From assembly GCF_009388985.1 (NCBI RefSeq), contig NZ_CP036422.1, positions 1,626,501 through 1,690,500 of the forward strand: a DNA stretch of 64,000 bases, written 5' to 3'. Shown in pieces: positions 46,081 through 59,887 of this stretch (position 1 is its first letter; every line of letters starts with the position of its first letter). The translations under genes and the position numbers were made by a program. This stretch comes from Halioglobus maricola (lineage in GTDB: Bacteria > Pseudomonadota > Gammaproteobacteria > Pseudomonadales > Halieaceae). Under the pieces are notes generated by a model. It saw only the letters and a program-made list of their open reading frames with translations, did not search any database and was not told where the DNA came from.

Positions 46081-47189
46081 GCGAGACCACAAGTGGCGGA
46101 AGCTGCTGTCACAGCGATGTTGATGCCGATACCCATGCACACTCCCATGCAGAGGCTGCTGCAGACAGTTGCTGTGAGACCCCTGCCCGAAGGGATTATT
46201 TTTTCTGGGTCTGCCTGCTCGTTGTGGGCATCGCTTATCCCCTTGGTGCGATGAATCAGCATGACCACGACAGTGTTGTCGGCGTTTTCACCGGAGGCGT
46301 TTACGAATTGTTCAATGCCATGTGGTGGGGCATCGCCCTGGGCATTATTTTTGTCGGCCTGTTGAGCCGTATCCCTCGGGAAATGGTGATGGGCGTGCTG
46401 GGTCGCGATGCGGGAGTCCGAGGCCTGTTCCGTGCCACCCTTGCGGGTGTGTTTCTCGACCTTTGCAGTCACGGCATTCTCGCAGTGGGCATGAAACTAT
46501 ACGAGCGCGGTGCCAGCACCGGTCAGGTGATGGCTTTTCTCCTCGCAAGCCCATGGAATTCATTTTCTCTGACGCTGATCCTGTTCGGCCTGATTGGCGT
46601 GGGCTGGACCCTACTGTTTATTTTGCTCTCTCTGGTCATCGGAGTTATCACGGGCCTGATCTTTGACGGACTGACGCGCAAAGGCACGCTGCCCTCAAAT
46701 CCCTGGCGCGAGGAGTTGGGTGAAGAGCGACCGCTGGGGGAAATGTGGGCCGAGATGCGCCAGTCCATGAGCCTTTCGGCTACAGGCACCGCGGATATTC
46801 TGCGGGAGGGCTTTGTCGGCTCCCGGGTGGTCATTCGATGGTCGCTGTTTGGCCTGATTCTCGCTGGCCTGATTCGGGCGCTGGTGCCGGAAGATGCATT
46901 TGCTACCTGGTTCGGGGCGACTTTCGCCGGCCTGTGGTTGACACTGCTGGCCACCACCATCATTGAGGTGTGCTCGGAAGGTTCTACACCAATTGCCGCG
47001 GACCTGATGAATCGGGCTCAGGCACCGGGCAATGCGTTTACCTTTCTGATGGCGGGTGTTGCAACGGACTACACCGAGGTCATGTCGATCAAAGACACGA
47101 CCAAGTCCTGGAAAATCGCCTTGTTCCTGCCCCTGATTACGGTGCCTCAGGTCATGGTCATTGGCTTCGTCCTGAACCAGTTCGCCTAG
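46077..47189 (+). CDS. DUF318/ArsP-type permease with N-terminal Cys/His-rich tail
   Basis: A 370-residue membrane permease with about eight helices of the YraQ/ArsP (PF03773) type. The two repeat motifs FLDLCSHGILAVGM and IEVCSEGSTPIAADL hold the conserved membrane cysteines. Residues 10-33 form a metal-binding-like tail: CCH at 10-12, HAHSH at 20-24 and CC at 32-33. It overlaps cueR by four bases (ATGA) and is controlled by the same CueR box, so it likely exports or handles Cu(I)/Ag(I). ArsP relatives export organoarsenicals. Substrate is inference; the family link and tail are seen. Confidence 0.82.
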   Translation: MSETTSGGSCCHSDVDADTHAHSHAEAAADSCCETPARRDYFFWVCLLVVGIAYPLGAMNQHDHDSVVGVFTGGVYELFNAMWWGIALGIIFVGLLSRIPREMVMGVLGRDAGVRGLFRATLAGVFLDLCSHGILAVGMKLYERGASTGQVMAFLLASPWNSFSLTLILFGLIGVGWTLLFILLSLVIGVITGLIFDGLTRKGTLPSNPWREELGEERPLGEMWAEMRQSMSLSATGTADILREGFVGSRVVIRWSLFGLILAGLIRALVPEDAFATWFGATFAGLWLTLLATTIIEVCSEGSTPIAADLMNRAQAPGNAFTFLMAGVATDYTEVMSIKDTTKSWKIALFLPLITVPQVMVIGFVLNQFA

Positions 47190-47848
47190 AAGTCCGGGGG
47201 CGATTCTCGCTCCAGCCACTCGCCGGTGGTGGGGTGCTCGAAGCCCAGGGTTGTGGCGTGAAGCATTAGCCTGTCGGCCATTTTGAGCGCTTCCTCGTGG
47301 GCATACATATCACACCCGAGTATCGGGTGGCCCAGTTCTCGCATGTGAATTCGCAGCTGGTGTGAACGGCCGGTGACCGGCATTAGCAGCATGCGGGTCC
47401 GATCCCCCTGGCGCTCCATTACTCGATAGCGAGTGAGAGCGTGCTTACCCCGCTCGTGGTCGATCATTTGTAGCGGGCGGTTTTCCCAGTCGCAGCGAAT
47501 CGGCAGCTCGATCTCGCCCTCATCCTGTGGCACGGCGCCGTAGACCACAGCCACATAGGTCTTTGCGACTTTGCGTTCCTGAAACTGGCGGCTGATATGC
47601 GCATGGGTCGGTTTGTTCAGCGGGATTACCATGATGCCCGAGGTATCAAGATCCAGGCGGTGCACGATAGAGGCGCTGGGGTAGTGCTCTTGCAGTCGGG
47701 TGATCAGGCAGTCTTTGTTTAGCGGATGGCGGCCGGGAATGCTCAGCAGCAGGTCGGGTTTGCGCACCAGTAGCAGGTCGTCATCCTCGTAAAGGATGCG
47801 TGTTTCCTCCTGGGTATGAGGAACAATGTAGGGGGGTAATTCGGACAT
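47186..47848 (-). CDS. rluA: Dual-specificity pseudouridine synthase RluA
   Basis: A 220-residue RluA-family enzyme, equal in length to E. coli RluA, which forms pseudouridine at 23S rRNA U746 and tRNA U32. The catalytic Asp is in HRLDLDTSGIMV; the C-terminal motif is GRSHQLRIHMRELGHPILGC. There is no S4 domain. It overlaps the permease stop by four bases and diverges from a methyltransferase gene with a 29-base gap, so both promoters are compact. Confidence 0.92.
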   Translation of the reverse strand: MSELPPYIVPHTQEETRILYEDDDLLLVRKPDLLLSIPGRHPLNKDCLITRLQEHYPSASIVHRLDLDTSGIMVIPLNKPTHAHISRQFQERKVAKTYVAVVYGAVPQDEGEIELPIRCDWENRPLQMIDHERGKHALTRYRVMERQGDRTRMLLMPVTGRSHQLRIHMRELGHPILGCDMYAHEEALKMADRLMLHATTLGFEHPTTGEWLERESPPDF

Positions 47849-47877
47849 GGCGCGTAGTGTAAGTATAATCCGCCGTC

Positions 47878-48534
47878 ATGTCGCCCAGCCGTGAAAATCT
47901 CGATAACCGCCTGCGGGAAATTCTGCCCAGTGCTCATCTGGAAGTTTTGCCTCTGCCTGATGCGCAGGAGATAAAACTCTTGCTCCTGGCGCAGGACTAC
48001 CCCCAGCAGGCACTCAGCGCCGATGAAATGCGCGCAGTGATGGATAACCCGCTGTACTGGGTTTTTTGCTGGGCCTCGGGGCAGGTGCTGGCACGCTATA
48101 TCCTGGACCACCCAGAGGAAGTTCGCGGCAAGCGGGTGATGGACTTTGGCTGTGGTTCAGGCGTTGTTGCCGTGGCGGCGGCCAGGGCAGGGGCCCGGGA
48201 GGTAGTTGCTTGTGATGTTGATCCACTGGCAATCGAAGCCACGCGCTATAACGCTGCGCTCAATGATGTTGCGCTGGTGCTGGCGGATGATTACTTCGAC
48301 GTGATGGGGGATATCGACCTTATCATCGTCGCTGACGTGCTCTACGACAGCGAAAACTTCCCCTGGTTGGGGCGATTTGTTGAACGTGCGCCGCGTGTGT
48401 TGATTGCCGACTCGCGCGTCAAGAACTTCAATCACCCGCCGTACCGGGCTATCGATCGCCGTGACAGCTGTACGATTCCTGACCTTGATGAATCGGCAGA
48501 ATTCCGCGATGTGCGTATCTATCTGGCCGGGTAG
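47878..48534 (+). CDS. Class I SAM-dependent methyltransferase, PrmA/ETFB-KMT-like
   Basis: A 218-residue methyltransferase. The SAM-binding motif VMDFGCGSGVVAVAAARAGA is near residues 86-105, DVDPLAIEATRYNA follows, and the DVLYDSENF segment resembles the METTL20/ETFB-lysine methyltransferase type. Bacterial relatives methylate lysines in electron-transfer flavoprotein or ribosomal proteins. The target here is not known. Confidence 0.82.
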   Translation: MSPSRENLDNRLREILPSAHLEVLPLPDAQEIKLLLLAQDYPQQALSADEMRAVMDNPLYWVFCWASGQVLARYILDHPEEVRGKRVMDFGCGSGVVAVAAARAGAREVVACDVDPLAIEATRYNAALNDVALVLADDYFDVMGDIDLIIVADVLYDSENFPWLGRFVERAPRVLIADSRVKNFNHPPYRAIDRRDSCTIPDLDESAEFRDVRIYLAG

Positions 48535-48584
48535 AAATTCGGTACACTGTCGCCAGCTAAAAAGATGCAGGACATGCCCGCGAC

Positions 48585-49532
48585 ATGAACCCCAATTATC
48601 TGGAATTTGAACAACCCATCGCCGAGCTCGAGGTCAAGATCGAAGAGCTGCAACTGGTGGGCTCCGACGCCGATATCAATATCAGTGAGGAGATTGATAC
48701 TCTGCGGGAGAAGAGCACCAAGCTCACCGAGAAGATCTACTCCAACCTGAGTTCATGGGATATCGTCAAAGTGGCGCGTCACCCGCTGCGCCCCTACAGC
48801 CTGGACTACATTCCGCGTATTTTTACTGAGTTCGATGAGCTACACGGCGATCGCCGCTTTGGCGACGACAATGCCATCGTAGGCGGTATAGCACGCCTCG
48901 AGGGCAAGCCAGTGATGGTGATCGGCCAGGAGAAAGGCAGGGCCGTCAAGGATAAGGTCATGCGCAATTTCGGCATGCCCAAGCCCGAGGGCTATCGCAA
49001 GGCGCTGCGCCTGATGGAGATGGCCGAGCGCTTCAAGATGCCGGTTGTCACCCTGATCGATACTCCGGGAGCCTACCCGGGTATTGATTCAGAAGAACGC
49101 GGTATTTCTGAGTCGATCGCCCAGAACCTGGCGGTGATGTCTCGCCTATCTACGCCTATTATCTGCGTGGTCATCGGGGAAGGATCCTCCGGTGGTGCAC
49201 TGGGTATTGGTGTGGGTGACCACCTCGTGATGCTCCAGTATTCCACCTATTTCGTGATCTCTCCGGAAGGTTGCGCGAATATTATCTGGAAGGATTCCTC
49301 GCACGCGTCGGATGCGGCACAGGCCATGGGTGTTACCTCTTCCGTACTGGAAGAATTGGGCATCGTGGACGCAACCATCCCTGAACCCCTCGGTGGGGCA
49401 CATCGCGATGTCGACCTGATGGCCGAGCGAATTCGCGCTCACCTTGTGACCCAGTTGGATTCGCTGCAGTCACTTCCCCTCGAAGATCTGTTGGCCAAGC
49501 GCTACGAGCGCTTGATGTCCTACGGCAACTAA
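48585..49532 (+). CDS. accA: Acetyl-CoA carboxylase carboxyltransferase subunit alpha
   Basis: A 315-residue AccA that, with AccD, moves carboxyl from biotin to acetyl-CoA in fatty-acid synthesis. Sequences seen are [56 protein letters not shown], and [15 protein letters not shown]. Standard length. Upstream the ATG follows AGGAC with CGACATG. Confidence 0.97.
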   Translation: MNPNYLEFEQPIAELEVKIEELQLVGSDADINISEEIDTLREKSTKLTEKIYSNLSSWDIVKVARHPLRPYSLDYIPRIFTEFDELHGDRRFGDDNAIVGGIARLEGKPVMVIGQEKGRAVKDKVMRNFGMPKPEGYRKALRLMEMAERFKMPVVTLIDTPGAYPGIDSEERGISESIAQNLAVMSRLSTPIICVVIGEGSSGGALGIGVGDHLVMLQYSTYFVISPEGCANIIWKDSSHASDAAQAMGVTSSVLEELGIVDATIPEPLGGAHRDVDLMAERIRAHLVTQLDSLQSLPLEDLLAKRYERLMSYGN

Positions 49533-49547
49533 CCGGGCCGGGCGAGC

Positions 49548-50912
49548 ATGTCCCGGGCCCTGGATCACAGCGCGCTAGACGCCACCCTCGGCGAATTTCT
49601 CGACGCCCCTCACTGGTATGTTGCCTTTAGTGGGGGCAGTGACTCCACTGCTTTGCTACACCTTATTCGCGAATGGAGACGCACTCGCGATACCGCACCG
49701 CCGCTCACCGCACTTCATGTCAATCACGGTCTGCAGCAAGGGGCCGGCGAATGGCAGAATCACTGTGCCTGGATATGTCGATTCCTGGATGTGCATTTCG
49801 AGGCGCTGGAGGCGGACGTGGACCCGGACGGAAAAGGCCTCGAAGCGGCTGCTCGTGAAGCACGCTATGCGCTGCTGGAAGCGACGCTGGAGCCCGGCGC
49901 CGTGGTGTTCTTTGGCCACCACCAGGACGACCAGGTGGAGACCCTGTTTCTGCGTTTGTTGCGCGGAGCCGGTGTTGATGGCCTTGCGGCGATGCCCGCC
50001 CGGCGCAAGCTGGGTAGGGGCGAACTGAGTCGGCCGCTATTGGATGTTCCGCGTTCCGCTCTCGATCAATACACGGAGCGGCACGGCCTCAGCTGTATCG
50101 AGGATCCCAGCAATAGCGACATATCACTGGATCGCAATTACCTCAGAGCCGAAGTCATGCCTCTGCTCGAAACCCGCTGGCCTGGCTATCGCAAAACGGT
50201 AACCCGGGCGGCCGACCATATGGCTGAGGTTGCTGGCTGGCTGCGGGAAACCGAGGTCACTCCACAGACGCAGTTCAGTGTTCTGGGTGATCCGGGGCTG
50301 GCCCTGCAGTCGCTGCTGGGTGAAGACGAGGCCGAGTCTGCCCGCCTGTTGCGCGCCTGGTTGAAAGGAGGAGGGTATCTTGCCCCGGGCAAAATCCCGT
50401 TACAGGAATTTTTGCGCCAACTTCGCCAGCTAGGCAAGGGTGCTGAGGATGCAGCGCCCCGTCTCGACTGTGGCAACTACTGCTTGCAGCGCTTCCAGGA
50501 CGGTGTGTACATATTGCCTCCGGAGCACGAAGTGGACGATGAATTGCCTGCACTGGCGCCGGGCGAGTCTCTGGACTTGTCGGGTATCGGTGAAATTGGG
50601 CTGGAACGGGCCGCGGACCAGGGGCTCTGGCTGGCACTCGATGAACACCCCGAGCTGCGCTTGCGCGCGGGTGGAGAGCGCTGCCGCCCGGTCAGTCGCC
50701 GCCGTAGTGCGAGTTTGAAGAAAATCCTCCAGGAGGAGGGGGTTCCGCCCTGGTGGCGCAACCGCGTGCCACTGTTGGTGCTGGACGAGGTAATCCTCGC
50801 GATTGGTGCGCTTGGGCCCTGTGACAGCGAACGCTGGGGCGCAGAGGGAGAAGAGGAAGAGGCATCTTGGCAATTGTACTGGAAACCCGCCGTGGCCCCG
50901 GGATTCGATTGA
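49548..50912 (+). CDS. tilS: tRNA(Ile)-lysidine synthase
   Basis: A 454-residue TilS, which puts lysidine at C34 of tRNA-Ile so that it reads AUA. The PP-loop FSGGSDSTALLHL is near residues 25-37; TilS-type C-terminal domain near 370-430 has RCRPVSRRRSASLKKILQEEGVPPWWR (in part). It starts 15 bases after accA, the usual arrangement. Confidence 0.95.
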   Translation: MSRALDHSALDATLGEFLDAPHWYVAFSGGSDSTALLHLIREWRRTRDTAPPLTALHVNHGLQQGAGEWQNHCAWICRFLDVHFEALEADVDPDGKGLEAAAREARYALLEATLEPGAVVFFGHHQDDQVETLFLRLLRGAGVDGLAAMPARRKLGRGELSRPLLDVPRSALDQYTERHGLSCIEDPSNSDISLDRNYLRAEVMPLLETRWPGYRKTVTRAADHMAEVAGWLRETEVTPQTQFSVLGDPGLALQSLLGEDEAESARLLRAWLKGGGYLAPGKIPLQEFLRQLRQLGKGAEDAAPRLDCGNYCLQRFQDGVYILPPEHEVDDELPALAPGESLDLSGIGEIGLERAADQGLWLALDEHPELRLRAGGERCRPVSRRRSASLKKILQEEGVPPWWRNRVPLLVLDEVILAIGALGPCDSERWGAEGEEEEASWQLYWKPAVAPGFD

Positions 50913-51022
50913 GCTGTCGCAGCCTTTCTGGTAGTCTGGCTTCCCATCTTTTTGCAGTATTTCCTTCGCGCCTATCAGGCCCGGGAGGAGAGGCTGTGTT
51001 TCCGGATTTACAGCGTACTTAA

Positions 51023-54864
<3,842 letters not shown>

Positions 54865-54878
54865 GCAGGCATAAGCCC

Positions 54879-55157
54879 TTGCGCTGGCTCTTCGGCATCC
54901 TGCTTGTTCTCCTGGTGGTCCTGCAGTATCGACTCTGGATCGCCGAGGGGAGCCTGGCCGAGCAGCAGCGTTTGAAGCGTCAGGTGGACGACTTCACCCG
55001 CGAGAACAGCGCCTTGCGTGACCGCAACGCCGTGCTGGAGCGGGAAGTTCTGGAACTGCAAACCGGCAACGACGGTGTAGAGCAGCGCGCACGAGAGCAA
55101 TTGAACCTTGTTCGCGACGGCGAAACCTTCTACCAGATGGAAGACGAGGACAAGTAG
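54879..55157 (+). CDS. ftsB: Cell-division protein FtsB
   Basis: A 92-residue bitopic FtsB, which with FtsL and FtsQ activates septal peptidoglycan synthesis. One membrane helix (residues 3-21) is followed by a coiled coil (about 27-70, with heptads in LKRQVDDFTRENSALRDRN). TTG start at 54879. Neighbouring eno and ispD support the call. Confidence 0.93.
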   Translation: MRWLFGILLVLLVVLQYRLWIAEGSLAEQQRLKRQVDDFTRENSALRDRNAVLEREVLELQTGNDGVEQRAREQLNLVRDGETFYQMEDEDK

Positions 55158-55160
55158 CGC

Positions 55161-55874
55161 GTGCCTGCGTCCAACTGCCACGCTGTTATCCCTGCCGCCG
55201 GTATTGGCGCGCGCATGGGGGGTGACACGCCGAAACAATATCTTGAAGTAGCCGGCCTGAGCCTGCTCGAGCACAGCCTTGCGGCCCTGTTGGCTGCACC
55301 TTCCATTGCGTCCGTCACGATAGCGCTCCATCCGCAGGATGGCAGAGCCGCGGATATCCCGCTGCTGCAGGACCCGCGAGTGCACACTGTGATCGGTGGC
55401 GACGAACGTGCCGATTCGGTGTTGGCAGCTCTCCAGGATCTCGCTAATCGGGCATCCACTGATTGCTGGGTATTGGTCCACGATGCGGCGCGCCCCGGGC
55501 TTGCGCCTGGCGACGTCGAGCGCCTTGTCGATGCAGTGACAGCCCGGCAGCGCGGTGGGATTCTAGCGGAACCGGTGGTCGACACAGTGAAGCGCAGCGA
55601 TTCCAACGGCTGCGTGGCGGCCACCCTTGACCGAACTGAATTATGGCGAGCCCAGACACCGCAGATGTTTCCTCTCGGCGAGTTGATTGCCGCGATGTCC
55701 GGAGCCCTGAAGGAGGGCCTCACGGTGACTGACGAAGCATCTGCAATGGAATTAGCGGGTCAGCCAGTGCAGCTGGTGGCGGGAGCAGCGGCGAATTTGA
55801 AAGTGACTGTTCCGGCGGACCTGGAATTGGTCGCCTGGTATCTCGACCGCCGGGCCAAAGGGGAAGAAGAATGA
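55161..55874 (+). CDS. ispD: 2-C-methyl-D-erythritol 4-phosphate cytidylyltransferase
   Basis: A 237-residue IspD of the MEP isoprenoid pathway, attaching CMP to MEP. The nucleotide-binding loop [20 protein letters not shown] and the segment VHDAARP are visible. GTG start at 55161, three bases after ftsB. The 3' end overlaps ispF by four bases. Confidence 0.96.
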   Translation: MPASNCHAVIPAAGIGARMGGDTPKQYLEVAGLSLLEHSLAALLAAPSIASVTIALHPQDGRAADIPLLQDPRVHTVIGGDERADSVLAALQDLANRASTDCWVLVHDAARPGLAPGDVERLVDAVTARQRGGILAEPVVDTVKRSDSNGCVAATLDRTELWRAQTPQMFPLGELIAAMSGALKEGLTVTDEASAMELAGQPVQLVAGAAANLKVTVPADLELVAWYLDRRAKGEEE

Positions 55875-56350
55875 GAATTGGCCACGGCTACGATGTACAC
55901 AAATTTGGTGCCGGCGATAGCATTGTTCTCGGTGGGGTTGTTATTCCCCACCCACGAGGTTTGCTCGCACACTCCGATGGCGACGTTCTCATACACGCGA
56001 TCTGTGACGCACTGCTAGGGGCCATCGCCAGTGGCGATATTGGTAGCCACTTTCCCGATACCGATCCCGCGAATGCGGATATCGATTCACGTGTGCTTTT
56101 GCGCCGGGTGGTGGGATTGGTCGCTGAAGCTGGCTATGCGCTGGCGAACCTGGATAGCACTATCATTGCCGAGGCGCCTAAAATGCGGCCCTACATAGAC
56201 AGCATGCGCGTCAACCTGGCACACGATCTGAATGTTGCCGTGGGCCAGGTGAATGTAAAAGCGACGACTACCGAGAAGCTCGGATTTGCTGGCCGCGAAG
56301 AGGGCATCGCAGCCCACGCTATTGTGCTGCTGGAATCCGCGCGGGTATGA
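55871..56350 (+). CDS. ispF: 2-C-methyl-D-erythritol 2,4-cyclodiphosphate synthase
   Basis: A 159-residue trimeric zinc enzyme of the MEP pathway. The zinc ligands lie in GYDVHKFG and [17 protein letters not shown]; the C-terminal motif [20 protein letters not shown] is present. It overlaps both neighbours through ATGA junctions. Confidence 0.97.
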   Translation: MRIGHGYDVHKFGAGDSIVLGGVVIPHPRGLLAHSDGDVLIHAICDALLGAIASGDIGSHFPDTDPANADIDSRVLLRRVVGLVAEAGYALANLDSTIIAEAPKMRPYIDSMRVNLAHDLNVAVGQVNVKATTTEKLGFAGREEGIAAHAIVLLESARV

Positions 56351-57357
56351 GTGGAGCGCTGCCGCGTGCACATGGGCCAGCTGTGGCTCACGCCAGGTTC
56401 AAGAGCAGGCCAGAAGATTTCCGCGTCTATGAGGAGTTGGGTTTTGAACCGGGCGGGGAGGGCGAGCATGTTTTCCTGCATCTGGAAAAGTGCCAGCTGA
56501 ATACGCCGGACCTCGCTCAGCGCATCTCCTCTCTTAGCGGGATTCACCCCAAGGACATCAGCTACAGCGGCATGAAGGACAGGCAGGCAGTTACCCGCCA
56601 GTGGTTCAGTGTGCGCATGGCGGGCAAGACTGAGCCCGACTGGCAATCGCTGGCTGAGGAGGGCGTGGTTGAGGTGTTGGCAGTGACGCGGCACCAGCGC
56701 AAACTCAAGCGTGGAGTGCATCGCGGGAATCGTTTCAGGATTGTGCTGCGGGAGCTTCAGGGCGATCGCGATGAAATCGTGGCACGGCTGGACACCCTGC
56801 GAGCACAGGGGGCACCCAATTATTTTGGCGAGCAGCGATTTGGCCGCGAGGGATCAACCCTGGCACAGGCAAGGGGCTGGTCGCAGCGTGGCGCCCGACG
56901 GATCTCGCGCAACAAGCGCAGTCTGTATTTTTCTGCGCTACGCAGTCATCTTTTCAATCTCGCGCTTGCCAGCCGCGTCGCGCGAGATAGTTGGAACCGC
57001 ATAGAAGTTGGCGATACCTGCATGCTGCAGGGCACGCGCAGTCTGTTCACCTGTGAAGCAATGGATGCGAGTATTGAACAGCGCGCCGCCACTGGTGATC
57101 TCCATCCAGGCTTGCCGATGTGGGGGCGGGGTGGGCCCGCGTGCTACCTGGGGGAGGGCGCCGCGCTGGCTGAAGAGCAAGCTGTCTGCAAATTTTTGGA
57201 AGAGGCGGGCCTGGAGCTGGCATGGCGCCCGGCGAGGCTGATCGCGGATGACTTTTGTTGGCAGTTTTGTGATGATGACGTATTGCAACTGGACTTCCGT
57301 CTGGGGGTTGGCAGCTACGCGACGGCGCTGCTGGCGGAACTGTTGTACGAGTCATAA
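56347..57357 (+). CDS. truD: tRNA pseudouridine(13) synthase TruD
   Basis: A 336-residue TruD. The catalytic Asp is in [18 protein letters not shown] near residue 80; the insertion domain ([16 protein letters not shown]) is typical. It overlaps ispF by four bases. SurE, which often follows, is missing. Confidence 0.95.
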   Translation: MSGALPRAHGPAVAHARFKSRPEDFRVYEELGFEPGGEGEHVFLHLEKCQLNTPDLAQRISSLSGIHPKDISYSGMKDRQAVTRQWFSVRMAGKTEPDWQSLAEEGVVEVLAVTRHQRKLKRGVHRGNRFRIVLRELQGDRDEIVARLDTLRAQGAPNYFGEQRFGREGSTLAQARGWSQRGARRISRNKRSLYFSALRSHLFNLALASRVARDSWNRIEVGDTCMLQGTRSLFTCEAMDASIEQRAATGDLHPGLPMWGRGGPACYLGEGAALAEEQAVCKFLEEAGLELAWRPARLIADDFCWQFCDDDVLQLDFRLGVGSYATALLAELLYES

Positions 57358-57395
57358 TCCCGCTGGGAAAAACAAACAATAACGGGACAATCGGA

Positions 57396-58070
57396 GTGGT
57401 ATCAGGAGTGAGCAGGCTAGACCTCAAGGGGATTGGTATGACGTCGCAGCGCACGCGCGAGCGGCTCATCCAGCGACTGGTCGACCAGGGAATCAGTGAC
57501 CAGCGGGTATTGGATGTCATGGCGATAACGCCGCGGCACCTCTTCCTTGATGAGGCCATGGCGCATCGGGCTTATGAAGACGTAGCCCTGCCGATTGGTT
57601 TTCAGCAGACCCTGTCCCAGCCCTATATTGTTGGCCGTATGACGGAGTTACTGCTCGAGGGTGGTACTCCCGAGCGCGTGCTCGAGATTGGCACGGGTTC
57701 CGGATATCAGACCGCCATCCTGGCGCAGCTTGTCGGTGAGCTGTACAGCGTCGAGCGAATCAAACCACTGCAGCAAAAGGCGCGCCAGCGAATGCGCCAA
57801 CTCAAATTGCGCAATGTCCATATGAATCACGCTGACGGCGGCATGGGCTGGGCGGAGCGGGGGCCTTTTGATGGGATCCTGGCTGCAGCCGCCCCCGAGC
57901 GAATCCCGGAAGAACTATTGCGTCAACTCGCTCCCGGCGGCCGTTTGGTTATGCCCGTCGGTGGCGCTACCCAGCATCTGCAGATCGTGGACCGCACCAA
58001 CGAGGGTTTCGAGACAACGATCGTTGAAGAGGTGCGGTTTGTTCCGCTTCGCCCCGGGACTGTGAGGTAG
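57396..58070 (+). CDS. pcm: Protein-L-isoaspartate O-methyltransferase
   Basis: A 224-residue repair methyltransferase for isoaspartyl residues. SAM motif VLEIGTGSGYQTAILAQLVG and QTLSQPYIVGRMTELL are characteristic. GTG starts at 57396 and 57408 and an ATG at 57438 are all possible; the sequence LKGIGMTSQRTRERL before and after the ATG is a common N-terminus in relatives. The gene is three bases before the DUF368 gene. Confidence 0.93.
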   Translation: MVSGVSRLDLKGIGMTSQRTRERLIQRLVDQGISDQRVLDVMAITPRHLFLDEAMAHRAYEDVALPIGFQQTLSQPYIVGRMTELLLEGGTPERVLEIGTGSGYQTAILAQLVGELYSVERIKPLQQKARQRMRQLKLRNVHMNHADGGMGWAERGPFDGILAAAAPERIPEELLRQLAPGGRLVMPVGGATQHLQIVDRTNEGFETTIVEEVRFVPLRPGTVR

Positions 58071-58072
58071 TT

Positions 58073-59002
58073 TTGACGTCCCTCGGCATCTACCTTCGTG
58101 GCGTACTAATGGGCGCCGCCGACATCGTTCCAGGCGTTTCCGGCGGAACAATGGCCTTCATCACCGGTATCTACGATCGACTGCTAGGTTCTATACGCTC
58201 GGTTGATATTGCTTTCGTGAGGAAAGTTCTGGCGCTGGATATACGCGGTGCATGGGAGCACGTCAATGGCGGCTTTCTGCTGGCCCTGTTGCTGGGTATC
58301 GCCACGAGTATCGTGACTCTGTCGCGTGTTATTTCCTGGGTTCTCGAGCATCACCCGGTGCCACTCTGGGCCTTCTTCTTTGGCCTTATTCTAGCGTCCT
58401 CCCTGGTCCTGGTGCGGCATGTGCCCGCCTGGAATGTTGCGCGTCTGGTGTGCCTCTTCACGGGTATAGCGGTGGCTGCGACCATCGCGCTTGCCCCTAT
58501 GATCAATCTGGATATTGGCTTGCCCGGTGTATTTTTTGCCGGTTTCCTGGCGATTTGCGCCATGATCCTGCCGGGGATCTCCGGCAGCTTTATCCTGGTG
58601 TTGCTGGGTATGTATGGCCCGACTCTGCTCGCAGTGAAAGAGTTTGATGTGAGCTATCTACTGGTGTTGATAGCGGGCGCTGTGTGCGGCCTGCTGGTGT
58701 TTTCACGGCTGCTCCATTGGCTGTTGCAGCGCTTTCACGACGGTACAATGGCGCTGCTGACGGGATTCCTGTTTGGTTCGCTGCTGGTGGTATGGCCGTG
58801 GAAAAGGGTCCTGCTGTGGGTGGATAGCAGCAGCGGTTCGCTAAAGCCCGCGCAGCAGGCACCTGTGCTACCCGATGCTTTTCTTGTTCACACCGGCACT
58901 GAACCACAAGTGGGTTTGTGCATCGCAATGATGGTGGTTGGTTTTACGCTGGTCTGGTTTGTCGAACGGCGCTGGGGCCAGGAGGCCGGCGCCAGTCCTT
59001 AG
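58073..59002 (+). CDS. DUF368 polyprenyl-phosphate transporter (PopT-type)
   Basis: A 309-residue membrane protein with about eight helices and two halves that each start with a conserved loop: GAADIVPGVSGGTMAFITGIYDRL near residues 11-34 and the related AMILPGISGSFILVLLGMYGPTL near 160-182. Members of DUF368 recycle undecaprenyl phosphate to the cytoplasmic side of the membrane. TTG start three bases after pcm. Its location between pcm and nlpD places an envelope-lipid transporter in the stress-sigma neighbourhood. Confidence 0.88.
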   Translation: MTSLGIYLRGVLMGAADIVPGVSGGTMAFITGIYDRLLGSIRSVDIAFVRKVLALDIRGAWEHVNGGFLLALLLGIATSIVTLSRVISWVLEHHPVPLWAFFFGLILASSLVLVRHVPAWNVARLVCLFTGIAVAATIALAPMINLDIGLPGVFFAGFLAICAMILPGISGSFILVLLGMYGPTLLAVKEFDVSYLLVLIAGAVCGLLVFSRLLHWLLQRFHDGTMALLTGFLFGSLLVVWPWKRVLLWVDSSSGSLKPAQQAPVLPDAFLVHTGTEPQVGLCIAMMVVGFTLVWFVERRWGQEAGASP

Positions 59003-59020
59003 GGGCTGCGCAGGAGGAGG

Positions 59021-59851
59021 ATGAAGATTTATCGAGTCGCCATCTACAGCCTTCTCTGCACGCTGCTCGCCGCCTGTGGCGGCAGCCCGCCGGCGCCGGT
59101 AGAAGATCGCAGTCGATATGGCGGTAGTTCGAATAATTACAGCGGCTATGTGGTCCAACGGGGCGATACACTCTACTCGATCGCGTTTCGCTATGGTCTG
59201 GATTATCGGCGTCTCGCTGCAGCGAACAATGTGCCAGCTCCTTATACAATCTATCCGGGGCAGCGACTGAAGCTCGCCGAAGCGGACCCGGCGGTGGCTA
59301 AATCCTCGACTCGTCGCACCACGACGAGTTCCAGTACACCAACACAGGCGGCACCCAAAGCGGTCACCAAGCCCGCAGCGCAACCGGTCACTCCCCCTGT
59401 CGCGAAAACTCCCACCCCTGCTGTCACAAAGCCTTCATCCAAGCCTGCTACAACTTCCTCATCTGGAACGGCGGGTACGGGCCCAGTGAAAAGCTGGCGC
59501 TGGCCTTCGGAAGGGAAGCTCGTGAGGAAGTATTCCTCGACGGTGCACAAGGGGATAGATATTGGCGGTAAAGCCGGTGACCCGGTTGTAGCGGTGGCCG
59601 GCGGCGTAGTGGTTTATGCCGGCACGGGTATTGTCGGGCTCGGTGAACTGCTAATCGTCAAACACAATGATGTTTACCTGAGCGCCTATGGCCACAACCG
59701 ACGATTGCTGGTGGCCGAGGGCAATACTGTCCGTGCAGGGCAGAAGATTGCGGAAAAAGGGAGCAGTGGCACCGATTCGGTCCGGCTGCATTTCGAGATC
59801 CGCAAAGAGGGTAAACCGATCGATCCCCTGCGTCTCCTGCCTCGTCGTTAG
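59021..59851 (+). CDS. nlpD: NlpD-type lipoprotein, LytM activator of amidases
   Basis: A 276-residue lipoprotein: signal peptide with lipobox LLAAC at about 15-19, one LysM domain (VQRGDTLYSIAFRYGLDYRRL near 43-63), a Thr/Pro/Lys-rich linker (85-155), and a LytM (M23) domain. The catalytic set is degenerate: HKGID is kept but the second HxH reads VRLHFEI, as in NlpD/EnvC activators that do not cleave. Expected to activate AmiC in cell separation. It precedes rpoS with 145 bases, which usually include an rpoS promoter. Confidence 0.93.
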   Translation: MKIYRVAIYSLLCTLLAACGGSPPAPVEDRSRYGGSSNNYSGYVVQRGDTLYSIAFRYGLDYRRLAAANNVPAPYTIYPGQRLKLAEADPAVAKSSTRRTTTSSSTPTQAAPKAVTKPAAQPVTPPVAKTPTPAVTKPSSKPATTSSSGTAGTGPVKSWRWPSEGKLVRKYSSTVHKGIDIGGKAGDPVVAVAGGVVVYAGTGIVGLGELLIVKHNDVYLSAYGHNRRLLVAEGNTVRAGQKIAEKGSSGTDSVRLHFEIRKEGKPIDPLRLLPRR

Positions 59852-59887
59852 ACCGATTTCGTGGTCAAAATCCCAGAAAGTTAGCAC

